Part shown: positions 10,164 through 23,580 of the stretch, piece by piece
How positions within the stretch are numbered: the first letter of the stretch is position 1
Layout: each line of letters opens with the position of its first letter
Source of the DNA: Clytia hemisphaerica
Lineage: Eukaryota > Cnidaria > Hydrozoa > Leptothecata > Clytiidae
DNA length: 64,000 bases
Direction: 5' to 3'
Assembly: GCA_902728285.1 (NCBI GenBank)
Contig: CACVBU010000538.1
Span: 1 to 64,000 of the forward strand
Program-made: the position numbers and the translations under genes
The notes under the pieces: model-generated
Database searches by the model: none
What the model was told of the DNA's origin: nothing
The model's input: the letters and a program-made list of their open reading frames with translations, nothing else

Positions 10164-12653
10164 CTAATGACACCTATTTTCCTAATGGGATTTATATGTG
10201 GTGAAAGAAGATTTATCAGGAAGAAATTCTAGATATAAAGTAAGCTGTATATATATTTTAACAATTTAGATAATTTTAATTTACTAATAAAAGTATATCT
10301 TCATAAAACATCCGCTTGTTCAACCCCAATTGTTATTTGCTCGAGAATCTACCGTCGTTTAGCATGAAATTCCACTTACGACACTAAGATTCCTTTGCCA
10401 CTTATCAAAAAAAAATACAAGGAGTTTAGTTGAAAAATGAGTTTCTGAAATTTAGAACATATGTATATGATCAGGAGAAGTGGAATGCAAAACGACGGTA
10501 CCTTATTCTCATCTAAGGTGGTATTTTACAGACCAGCATGCAAAGTTTGGCAAAAATCAGGTATTGGCCGCGGTTAGCTTATTTATCTGAAAATTTTTTT
10601 GAAGGCCGCTTCGTCAAATAAAAAAGTAGTTACAAAGAAATTAGTATCTTTTAGTAGAAATTATTAATTTACGGGCCGATATCTGTAAAATGCATGAACT
10701 GAGGAACTACTAAAGGTTTTAACTTGAAATTTCTCCAGTGACATATATCAGCGAGTTTGGAAAAGCCCGCAGTTCTGACCCTCAAAATCGAGGACGGTAA
10801 AAGTGATGATTGACTGTCGTCCTCAGCCAGTCAGGATCTAGATAAATCAGAAGGTGACCGCCCCGTAGCGAAAAAAAAACACAAATACATAAACTTCGCA
10901 CTTGACCATCTAAGTTTGCTAAATTTAAAAAATACCTCGATGAGAAAGAAATCTTAAGCAGATGGTTTAATTAAATTTTAAGTCTTTCAAAAAAATTCGA
11001 AAATGAGGATGAAGAATGGAGAAAAAAAAAGAAGATTTTTTCCTACTTGACCGAAAATTTTGAATTGATATTTTTCTTAAACTTTAAACGTCGTTGATTT
11101 CAAATATATACTTTCTTGGCTCCAAAGTGGTCAGAATGAGAGAAATCAGATAATGTACAATGAAACTTGCACGCGCTTGAAAATGTTATTACCATTTATC
11201 TTTCTTAAAAACAACAATACAAAAAATATTTTGAAAAATACAAAAGACAATTCCCTTCTCTAATTCTAAAATCACAATATTGAGATTTGACCAATAATCG
11301 CAATCAGAATCAATTTTGTTTAAAAGTAATGTAGGGTCGAAGAACATTTAATTGGTGAATTTCTTACCATCTCCCAGTATTTTAAAATAGGGATCAAAGC
11401 TTTGCAGAAATATGATTTGAAAAGAAACAAAGAAACTAGTCGGCTGAAATGCAAAGATTGCCCTTAACCAAGAAAACGCCGATTAATTTGGCAATATTAG
11501 TATATATCCAAGTGATAGTGACTTCGAGCTTATATAAGATTAGAGCACCCAGTTCAGGGAACTTCTGTGGTTTAACGGTCCCTTTTAGTATTGAATAATT
11601 TCGGATTAAAAATTCACAATTTGGCTGCTGAAGCAATTAAAAGCAATCTATGCATAGTTCAGCAAAAAATATCGATTTTTCCTTTAAAAAATTACAATTT
11701 CAAAATAATCAAATGAGAAATAAAATTCTTGTCATTATACTATATTCATAATATAACAATGTAAAACTCTTTCCAATATAAGGCGACATGTATAAAAATA
11801 TTTTCTTGCGCAAATTAAGAGGTATGAAATTAACTGTAAGTTTCGCCTGTAATACCTACAATAGGAGATTTCTGAGGGTACAAAGTGACCTTTCATGGAA
11901 TACCGGTGTACCGGCTAAAGATGTGCCGACGAATACCGGAAAGTCATATTTCAATATGTACCAGAATACCGGTTAATACCGCAGCAGATGAGATGGAGTT
12001 TTTAAAAGATACTTTAATAATTGGTCATTTGAAGTAATAAAAATGACGCATTCTTTAGAAAAAGTAACAAAATTGTTTTATTACTGGTTAACGACCAACC
12101 AAATCAAAAAAGAGCTTGTAAAAACTCCATTCCGTCCCTAATTGAGCCTTGACTATTCCATTTCTAGGCTTGAAGATGCTCTGAAGACGGCTTGATACGT
12201 TTAGTTTATTTCTAACTAACTTTATTAGGAATCTGAAGTCAGCGTTTTTGAAATCTGAGCCTCTAATTTGTTTTCGATTTTGGCCTATAGTGAGTTTCAG
12301 ATTTAAAAAAACTGGAGAAAAACGAGCTTTTACAATTTCCCCTCGGAGAAGAAAACGCCGTAAAAATTAATAGTTTCTTTTCCATAGATTTCAAATAAGC
12401 TACGGCCGGGGAAAAACATCTTCCCAGGAAGAATTTTTCATGTCCATAAAATCTTTGACCTACAAGGGAATAAAAATCGAAAACTGAATCTACTAAGAAG
12501 TAATCCTAAAACTAGAACGTTCATCCAAAAGTTCGTAGACAGATACAAAAGCCACCAGACTTTGTGAATTTCGCGAAAAGCTAGACAGAACAGCTATATC
12601 CGTCTGCGCACTTGTAGAAAACGTTGTGAAAAAAACAACAACAAAATAGTCGA
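10164..12653. other. Gene-poor stretch
   Basis: I see no exon with coding character. Two dispersed repeats are present. One at about 10770-10855 (AAATCGAGGACGGTAA, then GTCGTCCTCAGCCAGTCAGG) recurs in reverse at 50330-50420. A MITE lies at 11985-12141. An ATTACCGG/ACCGGTTAATACCG-rich patch lies at 11895-11980. An AATAAA on the minus strand at about 12077-12082 is the nearest canonical poly(A) signal I noticed downstream of TRAPPC10, but it lies within the MITE and far from the stop codon. Confidence 0.45.
11985..12141. mobile_element. MITE family B, copy 1
   Basis: The inverted ends are GATGAGATGGAGTTTTTA and TAAAAACTCCATTCCGTCCC. The interior TACTTTAATAATTGGTCATT and AAAAAGTAACAAAATTGTT is shared with the copy at 51505-51650 in NCAPH intron 11-12. 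Target duplications are not clear. Confidence 0.65.
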
Positions 12654-15600
12654 TCAAACGTCCGTCTCTAAGCTCAGTTCTTCAACGAAAACGAATCTAC
12701 CGGCTGACAAATAATCGACTTGACTTTGGTTTATCATGCTGACAAGCTCCGTCGATATACTCTTGCCATTCTTCTCCACATTATCGACGTAACATAAAGC
12801 GAATAGAGGTACATTCACTAAACCTACTGCATCACAAACGAGATCAATATCACGTGACCATTCAGTGACGTCATCAGAGAATTCTGGCCTCAATACGTCG
12901 TCCATGCTTGACTCTGTTGCAAGTCTCCAGAAATGTTCACTAGGGTCTATTTTTAAACACAAGTGTTTTGTCGAATCTTCTTCACAGAATTGAGGACGGT
13001 TGCCAAGCAATTTGATTGTGATGCTGACAGAGCAAGTTTCACCTTTCTTGGGTTTTTCAGTTTTTATGCTGACATCAACAGAAAATAAACACTGAAACGA
13101 GACAAAATATAGTTTAAGGTTAGAAATACTTTTTAAACTCTTGACATGCATTATGGAACATCATATGAAATTCAAGTTTATTCAGCTTGCGGATGCGAGA
13201 GACAGGATTGCGGGAGTCCCCTTTTTCTTTGAGATCGAATGCTGAGGTAGAGCACCACAGCTTTTCTAAGCTCTAAGTTAACGTGTAAGTCTTCCTGCAC
13301 TTACTTTGGTCAAAGAGATAGAAATCTTTCGTTCAAAGTGTTCTGGTACTGCTTCATGTGTCTCCTGAAGAGAAAATATACAATAGAAAATGGGATTTCT
13401 AGATAAAAGAACACTATTTTTTCTCTATAATGACAGGTTTGGTTATATTCGGTGGTAGATACTTTCATGCATAAATAAATGTTGAATGAATTGCTTGTTT
13501 ACAATCAGGACTGTGCGGATAGACCTCAAAGTATGGCGGGAATATAAGGATTTCAAATGAATTGCAATGGGCTTTTCCAGAAAAAAAAACCGTATACCCC
13601 CTGTTGAGGAGTCCTGTCCATCCCTCTGTGGCTGGAAATGCTGTAACCCCCTGGAATTCCAGGCAATTTCAGGTTTAAACCCCTCTGGAATTCTGAATTT
13701 TAGTAGGATTTAAAAAGCTACCCCCCATGGAATTCCAGTTATTTTTGACCGATTTTTGTATCTCCCTATGGAATTCCGCCACATATCAAACCTTACCCCC
13801 TTGGAACGGAAATGGACCTCCTCAACAGGGGGTATACGGTTTTTTTCTGGAAAAGCCCAATGAAGATGCAATAAAGATGTCAGAAAAACAACACTCCAAA
13901 GTTCAATCTACTAAAGCAGTTCAGCAATAAAACAAAGAAAAAAATGTTTAGAGGCCACACTCAGTTTCTTACTTTTGTTTTGAAGTCAATGTTAAAGAAA
14001 CAATCTAGTTGACCGTCGTCCGTAATACAATCTAAAAGTAGATATACATTATTATTGTTCAGAACAGCTTAACAGTGAAATACAAAAACCCAGCTTCATT
14101 TTGGTTCCACTCTAGCTGAACTAGCTAACCTTTGTCGATGAAAATAAGGGTGAAAATAATAATCAGAAAACCAGTTCTAGCCATATAACATGTTAAATTT
14201 TGACAAGTATTTGTAAATATTCCTTTAATTGCGGAAACAAAGATTTAGGTAAAAAAGCCGTACAGAAAAGTCTGGTAGAGTTGGTATTCAACTTAACAAC
14301 ATTACCCATCCAAAAACTCCTGACAAAAAAGTTCATCATACCTTTCAATTCATCAAGATTAAGTGACCATAGATATGCTGTCTCCTCGCTATTGTAAATC
14401 TTCTGTAAAACGAAAAACAAAAGTTGAAAATCAAAAATGTCCCCTTGTCTAGCATGGTCGGCGACTAATTTAGACAGACATGGCAGAAAATGAGCAACCC
14501 CTAATGCATATGAGTTGAAAATTGTCCGACTTACAAAAATCATGAAAAACATTGCACAGTTACTGGGATACAAAATTCTGAGTCAGGCGCCCTTTTTTAA
14601 ATAGAAGTTCGAGCTAAACCCTCCTTCAAGAGTATAAAGAGGTCAAGCAATTTTGAATTAAAATCTATTCCCAAATATAGATACGTACAGACACATCCTG
14701 ACCATCATTCAGAGCTGGTAAAGAGTTGCCAGCAATGACGAGGTTAGGACTTGAGAAGACCAAATGAACAGGATTGACACCACAAATGGACACTTTCAAT
14801 AACGCTCTGAAAGAAAGATTATCAGCAAATATATATTTCAGGCAATAATTTGGGAAATTAGCTTCATATTCCCGATGGGAGTGTGGTCCCTATTTCTACT
14901 GACCTCTCAAGGGTTTAGTATTCTAAAGTTTGGAAGAAAATGGAGTCTTCCTGTTTACCAATCACACTAAAATCTCCTTTGAAAATGGGAAAACGAATAA
15001 AAAACTGGGCTAATCACTCATACGGAGGAAAAATTAAAATGTCAATCCCCCTCTCCAAAGTAACCCCCCTCTCCAAAGTAACCCCCCTTTCCAAAGTAAC
15101 CCCCCACCCCCCTTTGAGAAATCTCCAACCACTTTCTTGCGTTTTTTCGGAGGCTTTCCCTCTTAGAAAACGGGAACTAAGAACTTACAAAGTGGAAGTG
15201 ACGACGACTTCATGTTTTAATTGAAAGGGTTCATAAAAGATCATGGTCAACTGTTGTAGCGTATCTGGCACTAAATGCTCCAACCATTTGCAATGAAAAT
15301 TGATCTAAAGAAAGCAAATTGTAAAACAACGAGGATCACAATCTAGCAAAGTCGTATACTAGGTTCTCAGAAGAATCGTTTTCTTGGCAAGGCACTTCAG
15401 TCAACCCTGGAGATATAGAATGTAGCTACTTTAATATACGCAGAACTTAGCAAGAAAAGTAATTGGCATCAAAAAAATGAAGTTATGGAATTATTATGAC
15501 AATTCTTCATCAAAAACGGAATATTAGATCACTACACTGGATCCCTTTAAAGAAAACCCAATATTACCTCGTGTTGATAAGTACTTTGCTGACCAAAGTC

Positions 15601-18600
15601 CTGATGCATTGGCGCCATGACGTCGAAAAAGACATTGACCCTTTCATAGGGTTTACACAGAGGTAACCTCAACAAGGCATTTTCTTTCTGATCATCCACT
15701 GCGATTGAAATGGAGTCAGTGCGTGCTTTACCTTCGCGTTCCAGTGGAAAAATCTCTATATCTGAAGGCGACAAGTCATAAAAAAGTAATCCTGTTTTGG
15801 ACAAGATCAGAAGCAAGGAGCCATCTTGAATGACGCCCGGTCCGTTCATCAGGGTCACGTGAATTCGCTGTTTACTGCCAGTCAACGAGTAATCTACTAG
15901 GTAATTTGTTGTCCAAGTCACGCGCGGCGGTTCCGTCACCATGTAGAAAGAAGCATCCTTGCGTGAGGTGAGCTTCTTGTAGAAATGTAAGTTGCCAATA
16001 TGGCAATTGACACATTGCATGTTGTACTTGCCTTCATGGTTGATCTTCAAGAAAAGGATTTTATAAAAACATATTTCAAGCTTGTCATTGGGCTAAAGAT
16101 CATACCCTGACATCATTTTAATTATGGTTGTATAAAAAAAAGACAAATATTAAGATGGTAACGATTCCAAGCTTCGATCTAAAGATAATACCCTAAGATA
16201 ATTTATCAATAGCTGAGAAAAGAAAAGGCTGGTCGAAGTTCTTCGAATTCGTATTATTAAATGTCGCCTTATTTCCATTCTAACAAGGTAGCCAAAGTTT
16301 AGGTTGTTGTGTATGGTACTTAAATGAGCAAAACTAATTCAAGGAATCATAACATACAATGGACATGACTTGAATGTTGTTTCGACCAGGTTGTAGGCGT
16401 TGGCTTCCTTTTGTTTCCAAGACAACATCCAAATTCACTGAAGTTTCTTCTGCTAATGTTCTAAAGATCATGAAAAGATTAAGATGGTGATTGACAAGAA
16501 TAACATATTCATTTACACACTACTAGGGATGGACAACCTCCAAAATATAGAGTTGGGTAACGGCAAACCAACATTTTTTGAAGTCCAGCATATGAATAGG
16601 CTACATTTTTTTCGGCTTCCCGTGAATGTGTGACCATTTGCAGAGCAGACAAGTCCAATATGTTATTTTCGGTATTTTTTACGTCTTTCCAATTTTCAAC
16701 TTTGAATCCCGTGGTTGGTTGTTAACGAGAAATGAAAAAACAATGCAAACTAGGTGACTGGATACACTTCCAGTGCGAAGCCAAGGTTTTGTGCACCTAA
16801 TAACCTAACAGTTTTCAACCCAAAAGTCCACCCATATTAAGAGTGCACTTTCTTTTTTCTACCAGGTGGACTGGAAACCACCCTCAAGGGAATTTAAAAG
16901 CACACATAAGCGATAGGAAAGTAGAATAATATGGGGGAAAAAAACGTATTAGTTATAGGGAGACTTTTTCAGGATTTCCTCTAGATACGGAAGATGACAA
17001 TTTGCTATAAATTTAGTTCACACGGAGAAAGTGTGAAAATCGAGACCTACTCTCGGGTACCTAATAGCCGGGGGAGGGAGAGGGGTTGAAATAAATATGT
17101 CCTCGGGTGAAAAATCTTCAAATAATTAATAAGCGGGGGGGAGGGGCGGCTATTAAGTACCCGACAGTAAGAATGTACTTACCTATTCGGTGTGCTTGTT
17201 TCATCAATATTTAGTTGACTCAAATCAAGTGATAAATCTTGTTCTTTCGGTGTCGCTTCACTCTTGACAGTATCTACTTGTTCATTCGAAGAAGGTTGGG
17301 GATTCTCTAAATCTGTATTGGTTTCGTTAGCTATTTCTAAGAGTGATGAGCGCTTAGGGATGTCTCCGTTTGGCTGTTTGCTGTCGTGTTCGGACTTTTC
17401 TTCATTTTGTACTCGACCTTTATTTGTCGTTTCACTTTGCGCTCGAACCTTATTGGTTGTCTCAGATTGTGGTGGCTCCTTATTGGATGGCTCAGAATGC
17501 GCTCGTTCCTTATTGGCTGTTTCAGTCTTTTCAGAATTTTGACTGGTCGGTTCTGCTTCAGATTCGCTTTTGAATAAAGCTCTTTTAGCACTGTCTGCAT
17601 CATTTTCAACTGTAGCGTTTAAAGTAGAGCCATCGATTGAGATGGTAATCGAATCTGTTTTTATTTCGTTGGTTTCTACCACGTTCTTATTCCTTGACCA
17701 TGTTCTACGATGGCTCTTAATGCGTTTCAATAAGTTACTGGGCGTTAAAGCTTCCTTGGCAGTTTCTTCTTTTTGAGGCTGTTTCTCCTGCGGTGATATA
17801 GAATTCATACCAAAGTCTTTATTCTCGAACAAACTTTTACGTGCCGATAAGACATTCTCTGAAAAGCTATCCGGGTTACTTAAATCAAAATGTTTCGCAT
17901 TGATCGTAACTCGTTGACACTCAACCGGCATCGTTAATTCATTATCAAATATGATATTCACTTGGACTGTATCCCCGATGTGCCCTTTATGTTTAACCAG
18001 GCCTACCTTAGCGCTTATGATTTTCAACACTGGCTCGCTATTTATCGTAGGTAGATTTAAGTCTTTGTCATTCGATAACCGCATCACCTCTTTCGAATAA
18101 AAATCTCTCGTTTCGAACGGTAAACAATGGGCACATGATAGTAAAGTTACAGAGCTCAAATATCGTTCGTGAAGTTTGTGTTTGAGTTGACAATCCGCTA
18201 GCGGAATCAAAACATCAGTGTACAGTGTTTCCCATCGTTGACTTTTATAAATACTCCAAGAAGTCTCTAAAAGTGGTTCTGCTAGTAAATATTGTCCGTG
18301 TTGAAGATAATATTTTGCTAGATCAATACCAACAAACATTTTTGAGTGTTTTCGACCAATATCCTCGTACCGCGTCATACAGGCGTTGGTGATATCAATA
18401 TAAAGTTTCTCGAAATTTCCTCGACTTTCAAGAGCAGCTTCAACTACTTTAGGTGAATGGTTTTTATTCATGCTGAATTTTCCTAACCCGTTGTAAAGCT
18501 GCTGAACTAGTTCTTTTTCTTCATCGCTCTGCTCTCGATTGTAATACACGCCAGTAACTTGACCCAGTAAAAGAATTTTCTGTCGCATCAAGTCATAGGT

Positions 18601-21600
18601 TTGTGCCACCGTAGCACGAAATGAATGATCTAGATTTTCATCTTTCTCAAGAACCGGTAAAACTTGTAAACAGGTCAACACGATCCAACAAGCCACAATA
18701 TGGTCTGGGACTTTCATCTGAAAAAATTACAAGGTTGAGATATCGAAAAACTTAAAATCTTTTTGGGTTAGTAAGGATGTATACGAAAGAAAATGCATAT
18801 ATTGTTTTTCACATCAAATATAGACACATGATATCATGCTTTCTCTACAGCAATAGTTAGAAATTGACAACTTGAGATATCTCAATACCACAAGAGATAG
18901 AAAAATTCCCAATTTCTGACCGAAAAAATATATAAATCAGTGAGCACACCACCACAAATTCCAGGGGACAATTAAAATTTCACACAATTTTTAAAACAAC
19001 TTGTCAAATATTGAATGGACTAAAAATCCTTACGTCAAGTAGCCGAAATTCATGGATGACCGCAAAAAGAAATTCCAATAATCTTGAAGGGATTTCCCAT
19101 TTCCTTTTCATCTTGATCAATAATTTGCATTGCCTCAAGAAAATATAATTCCTCAAATCAAGAAGAGTGGCTTTGTTTGATTTGATGAGTGTATTATATT
19201 GGTCTGCTACTTTGCCGCTCAAAATGACACCATCCCATATAGTTGGAGTCGTGCTCAACTCTGTCAGCCATTTTGGGAATTCTGAATGAGAGAAAAATCA
19301 TTTAATTTTAAGAATACTGTTGTAAAAATCAAACACAAAAGGAAAGGTTAAGATTTCATTTCAAAAGGATTTTCCATGTCACATTAACCTGCATTCTGTG
19401 GGGTACCTGGATTCTGTGGGCCAGGGACTGTACGTATACAAAAACATTTCCAAGAGTGATAAAAATTTGTCTTGCAAATCACTTCAAAATTGCAATCTAT
19501 AAGTTTGGTTTTGAGTTGTGAAATGGTGACCTTACGAAAGTTTCAATGGAGAAATAAAGTCATTTTGTTTCTAAATTTTGTGACATATCTTTAAAATAAA
19601 AGGTCTTATAACAAAGAAATAGCCAAGCGAGAGTGGCAGAATATGTGTCCTCTACAAACTAGTGTCCAAGAGACACAGTGTATTTCATTGTATTTTATTG
19701 GGCTTTTCCAGAAAAAATCCGTATACCCCCTGTTGTGGAAGTCCATTCCTCTGTGGCTGGAAATGCTGTAACCCCCTGGAATTCCAGGCAATTTCAAGTT
19801 TAAACCCCACTGAATTTTAGTAGGATTTACAAAGCTAACCCTATACACTAAATAATATTCTAAGACACTATTCTTCAAAAAACATAGCCCTTTGTTATCT
19901 TTACTTTTGTCTTATAAAAGCAGGGCTCGAAATAACGGTCGGACATCGGACCCAAATAGCTTCATGTCAGACCCAAAAATCATAATTTTCAAGCTAAAGC
20001 AACCCTGATCGGACATTTTGTCCGACCCACTTGAAATCGTTATTTCGTGCCTTGTAAAATGTAGTTTTTTTACCTTTTCCACTGCTGTTGATGATGAATT
20101 GTGAAAGGAGAGCATCTACTTCATCGTATTGTATCAGGGCATCGTCATTCAGTGTGATACTTTGATAAATAAACGCCAATTCCTCCTTTAAAAAATGATA
20201 ATAAAGCAGTTTTTAAAGGTTTTGTTTTCAAATAAGAGTGATATTGTTTGCTTGCTCATCAAATTTTATTTACAAGCTTTTTCACATCGAATTGACACAG
20301 ATGTGGAGCAAAATTGGTCAGAAAGTGGAAAAAACCTTTTTGTTTATTCAGCACAAAATCGAACACAATATAACAATAGGAGACACCGACCTGACATAAA
20401 AACCAGAACACTTATTTGAAAACTATAAAATTTTTAAAGTTAATTCAGCTTGTCGAGTTCAGAATGTTCACTGTTTATTAAAAGAATCCTTTTCGTCTGT
20501 GTATAAAGAATATCTCGCAATAAGCTACATCCCCAACCCTTCGTGGGATAACAGTTTGGAAATTTTATTCATAAATCAATCTTAGACACAACACAACACA
20601 ACTTTGAATTACAAAGTTGATTTGATATTGCCTTTAAATAGTAGACAACATATATTATCATATAAAAATGCATGTCAGTATAAGAATCAGAAAGCAAACT
20701 TACATGAACTAAGAAATATTCAATAAAAGGCCATTTGGGGTCTGCATACTTTTCCCTCATTGAACGAATTTTTTCTTCAAATTTATCCAAATATCTACCA
20801 AAAGATTCCAGTAGTGAATTTCTGAGTGCAGACAACAATGTTTGCCAAGATTCGTTAGATTTTGTAAACAAAGTTTCTTTGTCTGGTTCCCAGAGCTGAA
20901 CACATCTAAAAGGGATTACGAATTCAATGAAAGATGTAATATATGAATTTCTTCAATTTGAATTGGAGATAAACAGCATATGGAAAACCCCCTAAATATC
21001 ACATAATGTTGAAACTTTCTATGGAAGGTGTTATTTAATCTATAATGATGGCAATATGAATGACGAACAAAAAAAAGAACATCAAAAATATTTAGGGAGT
21101 GGTATTTATAATCATTGTATTAAATTCCCTAAGTTAATATTCATTGACCTATCAGACTTATCAATTTACCTGTCTTGTCCAAAATCAGACTTCAGCTTAT
21201 CAAAAACAGAAGACCTTGGCAATTGAATCTTGGATTTGCCTGATTTTGCGTTCTCTTGGTACATGACATGAACAATGAGCCAGTCGACATTCTTGTTGGT
21301 TGCAAGATGGTTTTTCCAGTTATTGACTTCTGATTTGATAGACGATTTGTATTTGTCATTATCCTGTGCAGAGACAAAATCGTAGCCATAAAATTAATAA
21401 GAAATACCTTTTGTATAATTATAAAAACCACGTTTATAGGAATTTTTTTTACGATTTATTCAAATTTTTCATTTGTCATTTTTCATTTAATAGCTGACGA
21501 TTTTGTAGTAGGGGGAAATTTGTAAAATCGCTCGATTTTTTTAGTCAAAGCACTTGTTATACATTTTTGGAAAGCTAAGGGGTAGGGGAATCAAAATAAC

Positions 21601-22857
21601 TTGGGTGCCAATTTTTTTTCGGACACTTTGGTGTGATTTTCGGACAAATACGACGGTCTCAGGCAAAAATCATAGGGTGAAAAATTAATGAACATTTTAG
21701 CTTGAGAAAACGGAGACCTGTTGTATATTTTTGGAAAGCTCTCAAAAAATCAAGATTAGTGATATATTGCGAGTATAGGTGATTTCTTTACCTAACTCGA
21801 GATATTAATCCTTAAAAACAGTGTTTTTCAGTGTTTTTCAGCCAGAAACAGCTGTTTTGTCCAGTTTTTGCGCTTTCGGAAGCTCAATATCTCGAGTTAG
21901 GTACTGAAATCACTTATACTTGCAATATATCACTAATCTTAATTTTTTGAGAGCTTTCCAAAAATATACAACAGGTCTCCGTTTTCTCAAGCTAAAATGT
22001 TCATTAATTTTTCACCCTATGATTTTTGCCTGAGACCGTCGTATTTGTCCGAAAATCACACCAAAGTGTCCGAAAAAAAATTGGCACCCAAATTATTTTG
22101 ATTCCCCTACCCCTTAGCTTTCCAAAAATGTATAACAAGTGCTTTGACTAAAAAAGTCGAGCGACCTCAAAAAAACGAACAAATTTCCCCCTACTATTGA
22201 AGAGATGAAACAAGAAGTACAATTATAATTCAAATTTTGTATTTTTTCTTGTATACATTAGGCATAAAATTAACCATTTGGAAGAGACATTTCATTGAAA
22301 CTCATATTACACATCAAACTATTTCTCGAACTGGATATGCAGAGTAGAAACCTAAGAGTGTTGCAACGTACAAATTGAAAACATGCGATAGACTAATAAT
22401 GACTGTTAATCATAAATGAAAGTCGTAACATACTTGATATCAAATCTCTAGAATAACACGCTGAATAAGCATTAAACTTACATTGCATGATATCCAGAAT
22501 AAATGTAACAATGGCTTTGTGGCCAACTTAGAGAATGATTCAATATTAGAATTTGGGCTTAGTTTTGCCAAATCAAATTTAGAGAAGCTTGCTTGCAGCA
22601 CCACTTCTTTTGATGCTCGTCCATAAGACCTGAAAATCAAAGATTGTAAAAGATTTTTTCAAAAAAACTTGTTACAGGCACCAAAGAAAACAAAACTTAT
22701 TTTAAAAATTTAAACATGATAATGCCAAAGTTGTTTGTATCAAATTATTTCAGAATTCAGTAAAAATGTAAATACCTTTTCCATTCTACTGGTGCAGAAG
22801 GAAGTCTCCTTTCAATTTCTCCAGATAATTCTTTGAAAACCTTTTCATTTCCATGAT
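12654..22857 (-). CDS. TRAPPC10: TRAPPC10, trafficking protein particle complex subunit 10 (first exon missing)
   Basis: Minus-strand exons in coding order: 22776-22857, 22482-22629, 21170-21363, 20704-20905, 20074-20185, 19034-19281, 17183-18717, 16358-16460, 15568-16044, 15189-15304, 14689-14806, 14342-14402, 13973-14031, 13305-13364, 12654-13091. All have GT-AG borders and all phases agree, giving about 1317 codons (human protein about 1259 aa). Recognition rests on segments that match the family in order: EWKRSYGRA, NVDWLIVHV, KWPFIEYFLV, DALIQYDEVDALLSQFI, ATLLDLRNYIFLRQCKLL, VACWIVLTCLQVLPVLE and a C-terminal immunoglobulin-like region. The family is known as a subunit of TRAPPII, which acts in Golgi and Rab11/Rab1-linked traffic on membranes. 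The 511-codon exon carries a long polar insert with a decapeptide repeat (17410-17526). The first coding exon, supplying the start and the first base of the codon at 22857, was not found; it should lie upstream, possibly beyond the Penelope-like element. Confidence 0.92.
13569..13861. mobile_element. MITE family C, complete copy in a TRAPPC10 intron
   Basis: The ends are GGGCTTTTCCAGAAAAA and TTTTTCTGGAAAAGCCC, and the match continues through CCGTATACCCCCTGTTGAGG. The interior has repeated CCCCCTGGAATTCCAG phrases. A truncated relative lies at 19699-19850 and a divergent one at 57551-57742. The 67-codon ORF at 13727-13930 is a reading of this element. Confidence 0.75.
15048..15112. repeat. 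17-18 bp minisatellite in a TRAPPC10 intron
   Basis: The unit CTCCAAAGTAACCCCCCT occurs about three times in tandem. It produces the repeated PLSKVT reading in one frame, which is not coding because it lies in the intron between 14807 and 15188. Confidence 0.8.
17050..17167. mobile_element. Short G-rich inverted-repeat element
   Basis: The ends CTCGGGTACCTAATAGCCG and CGGCTATTAAGTACCCGA are inverted repeats around a G-rich interior. It sits just downstream of the donor of the large TRAPPC10 exon, in the intron. Target duplications are not clear. Confidence 0.55.
19699..19850. mobile_element. MITE family C, truncated copy
   Basis: Starts GGGCTTTTCCAGAAAAAATC and follows the order of the 13569 copy (GTATACCCCCTGTTG, TCTGTGGCTGGAAATGCTG, CCCCCTGGAATTCCAGGC). 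It then stops near CTAACCCTAT without the right terminal repeat. It lies in the TRAPPC10 intron at 19282-20073. Confidence 0.65.
21508..22194. mobile_element. 687 bp foldback element with arms of about 320 bp
   Basis: It begins GTAGGGGGAAATTT and ends AAATTTCCCCCTAC, with TA on each side. Almost the whole element is one palindrome: ACCTAACTCGAGATATT in the left arm answers AATATCTCGAGTTAGGT in the right, and GACGGTCTCAGGCAAAAATC answers its complement. The centre is near 21845. It encodes nothing. It lies in the TRAPPC10 intron at 21364-22481; a half copy is at 58299-58686. Confidence 0.85.
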
Positions 22858-23580
22858 CTAAAAATATCAATGAGAACATCTTTAGCCAAAATTCACATCC
22901 CAAAAACAAGGGCAAATTCTATTGAGAAAGACAAGATTTTCTAGAAAAATCCCTGGAAAAACACATTGGCAGTGTGGCTCTAAAGTTTTAAAAGAGTAAA
23001 TAAGAATCAAACAAAAAACCAAACCAAAGTAAGAATCTTCAACAGGAATCAAAGCTATAAAGTGCACTCATAAACATAGGTTTGTCACATGAAATTGAAT
23101 TGATAAGGGCACAACTGTCATCATTTGACTATCGAACTAAGATTTTCTGCCAAGAATCTTGTAAACAATCAACAAACTTCCATTGAAATGATCTGCTGTA
23201 GCTTAGTGATACCATTTAAAAAATTCGACTATCGAACTAAGATTTTCTGCCAAGAATCTTGTAAACAATCAAACAACTTCCATTGAAATGATCTGCTGTA
23301 GCTTAGTGCTACCATTTAAAAAATTTGAAAAACAAAACGTACATGTTAAGGTTAAGAACTGAAAAAAAGGGAGCTCCTTCACTGGTGAACAAATTTCAAT
23401 CTGTCAATCATTATCTCAAGCAAAGAGTATTGTGGAGTGATAATAGCTTCAGGATAATGTTGCAGATCATTCTGGGGTTAGTATAGACCTTTTGCAAATC
23501 AGAATATCATACTGAATTAGTATTGCTTTAATGCTGCAGTTTTAAATTATTTTACATGACATCCTGATTTGCAAAATGTA
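22858..23580. other. Presumed TRAPPC10 intron 1, with a 98 bp tandem duplication
   Basis: Bases 23128-23226 and 23227-23325 are near-identical direct repeats starting GACTATCGAACTAAGATTTT, differing by an indel and a few bases. An imperfect inverted pair (CCTTTTGCAAATCAGA at 23487 and TCCTGATTTGCAAAATG at 23562) borders the end of the Penelope-like element. I see no exon. Confidence 0.55.

Noticed and set aside
17264-17776. ORFs on both strands within the large TRAPPC10 exon
   Set aside because: They are shadows of the real frame caused by its 30 bp repeat and codon bias.
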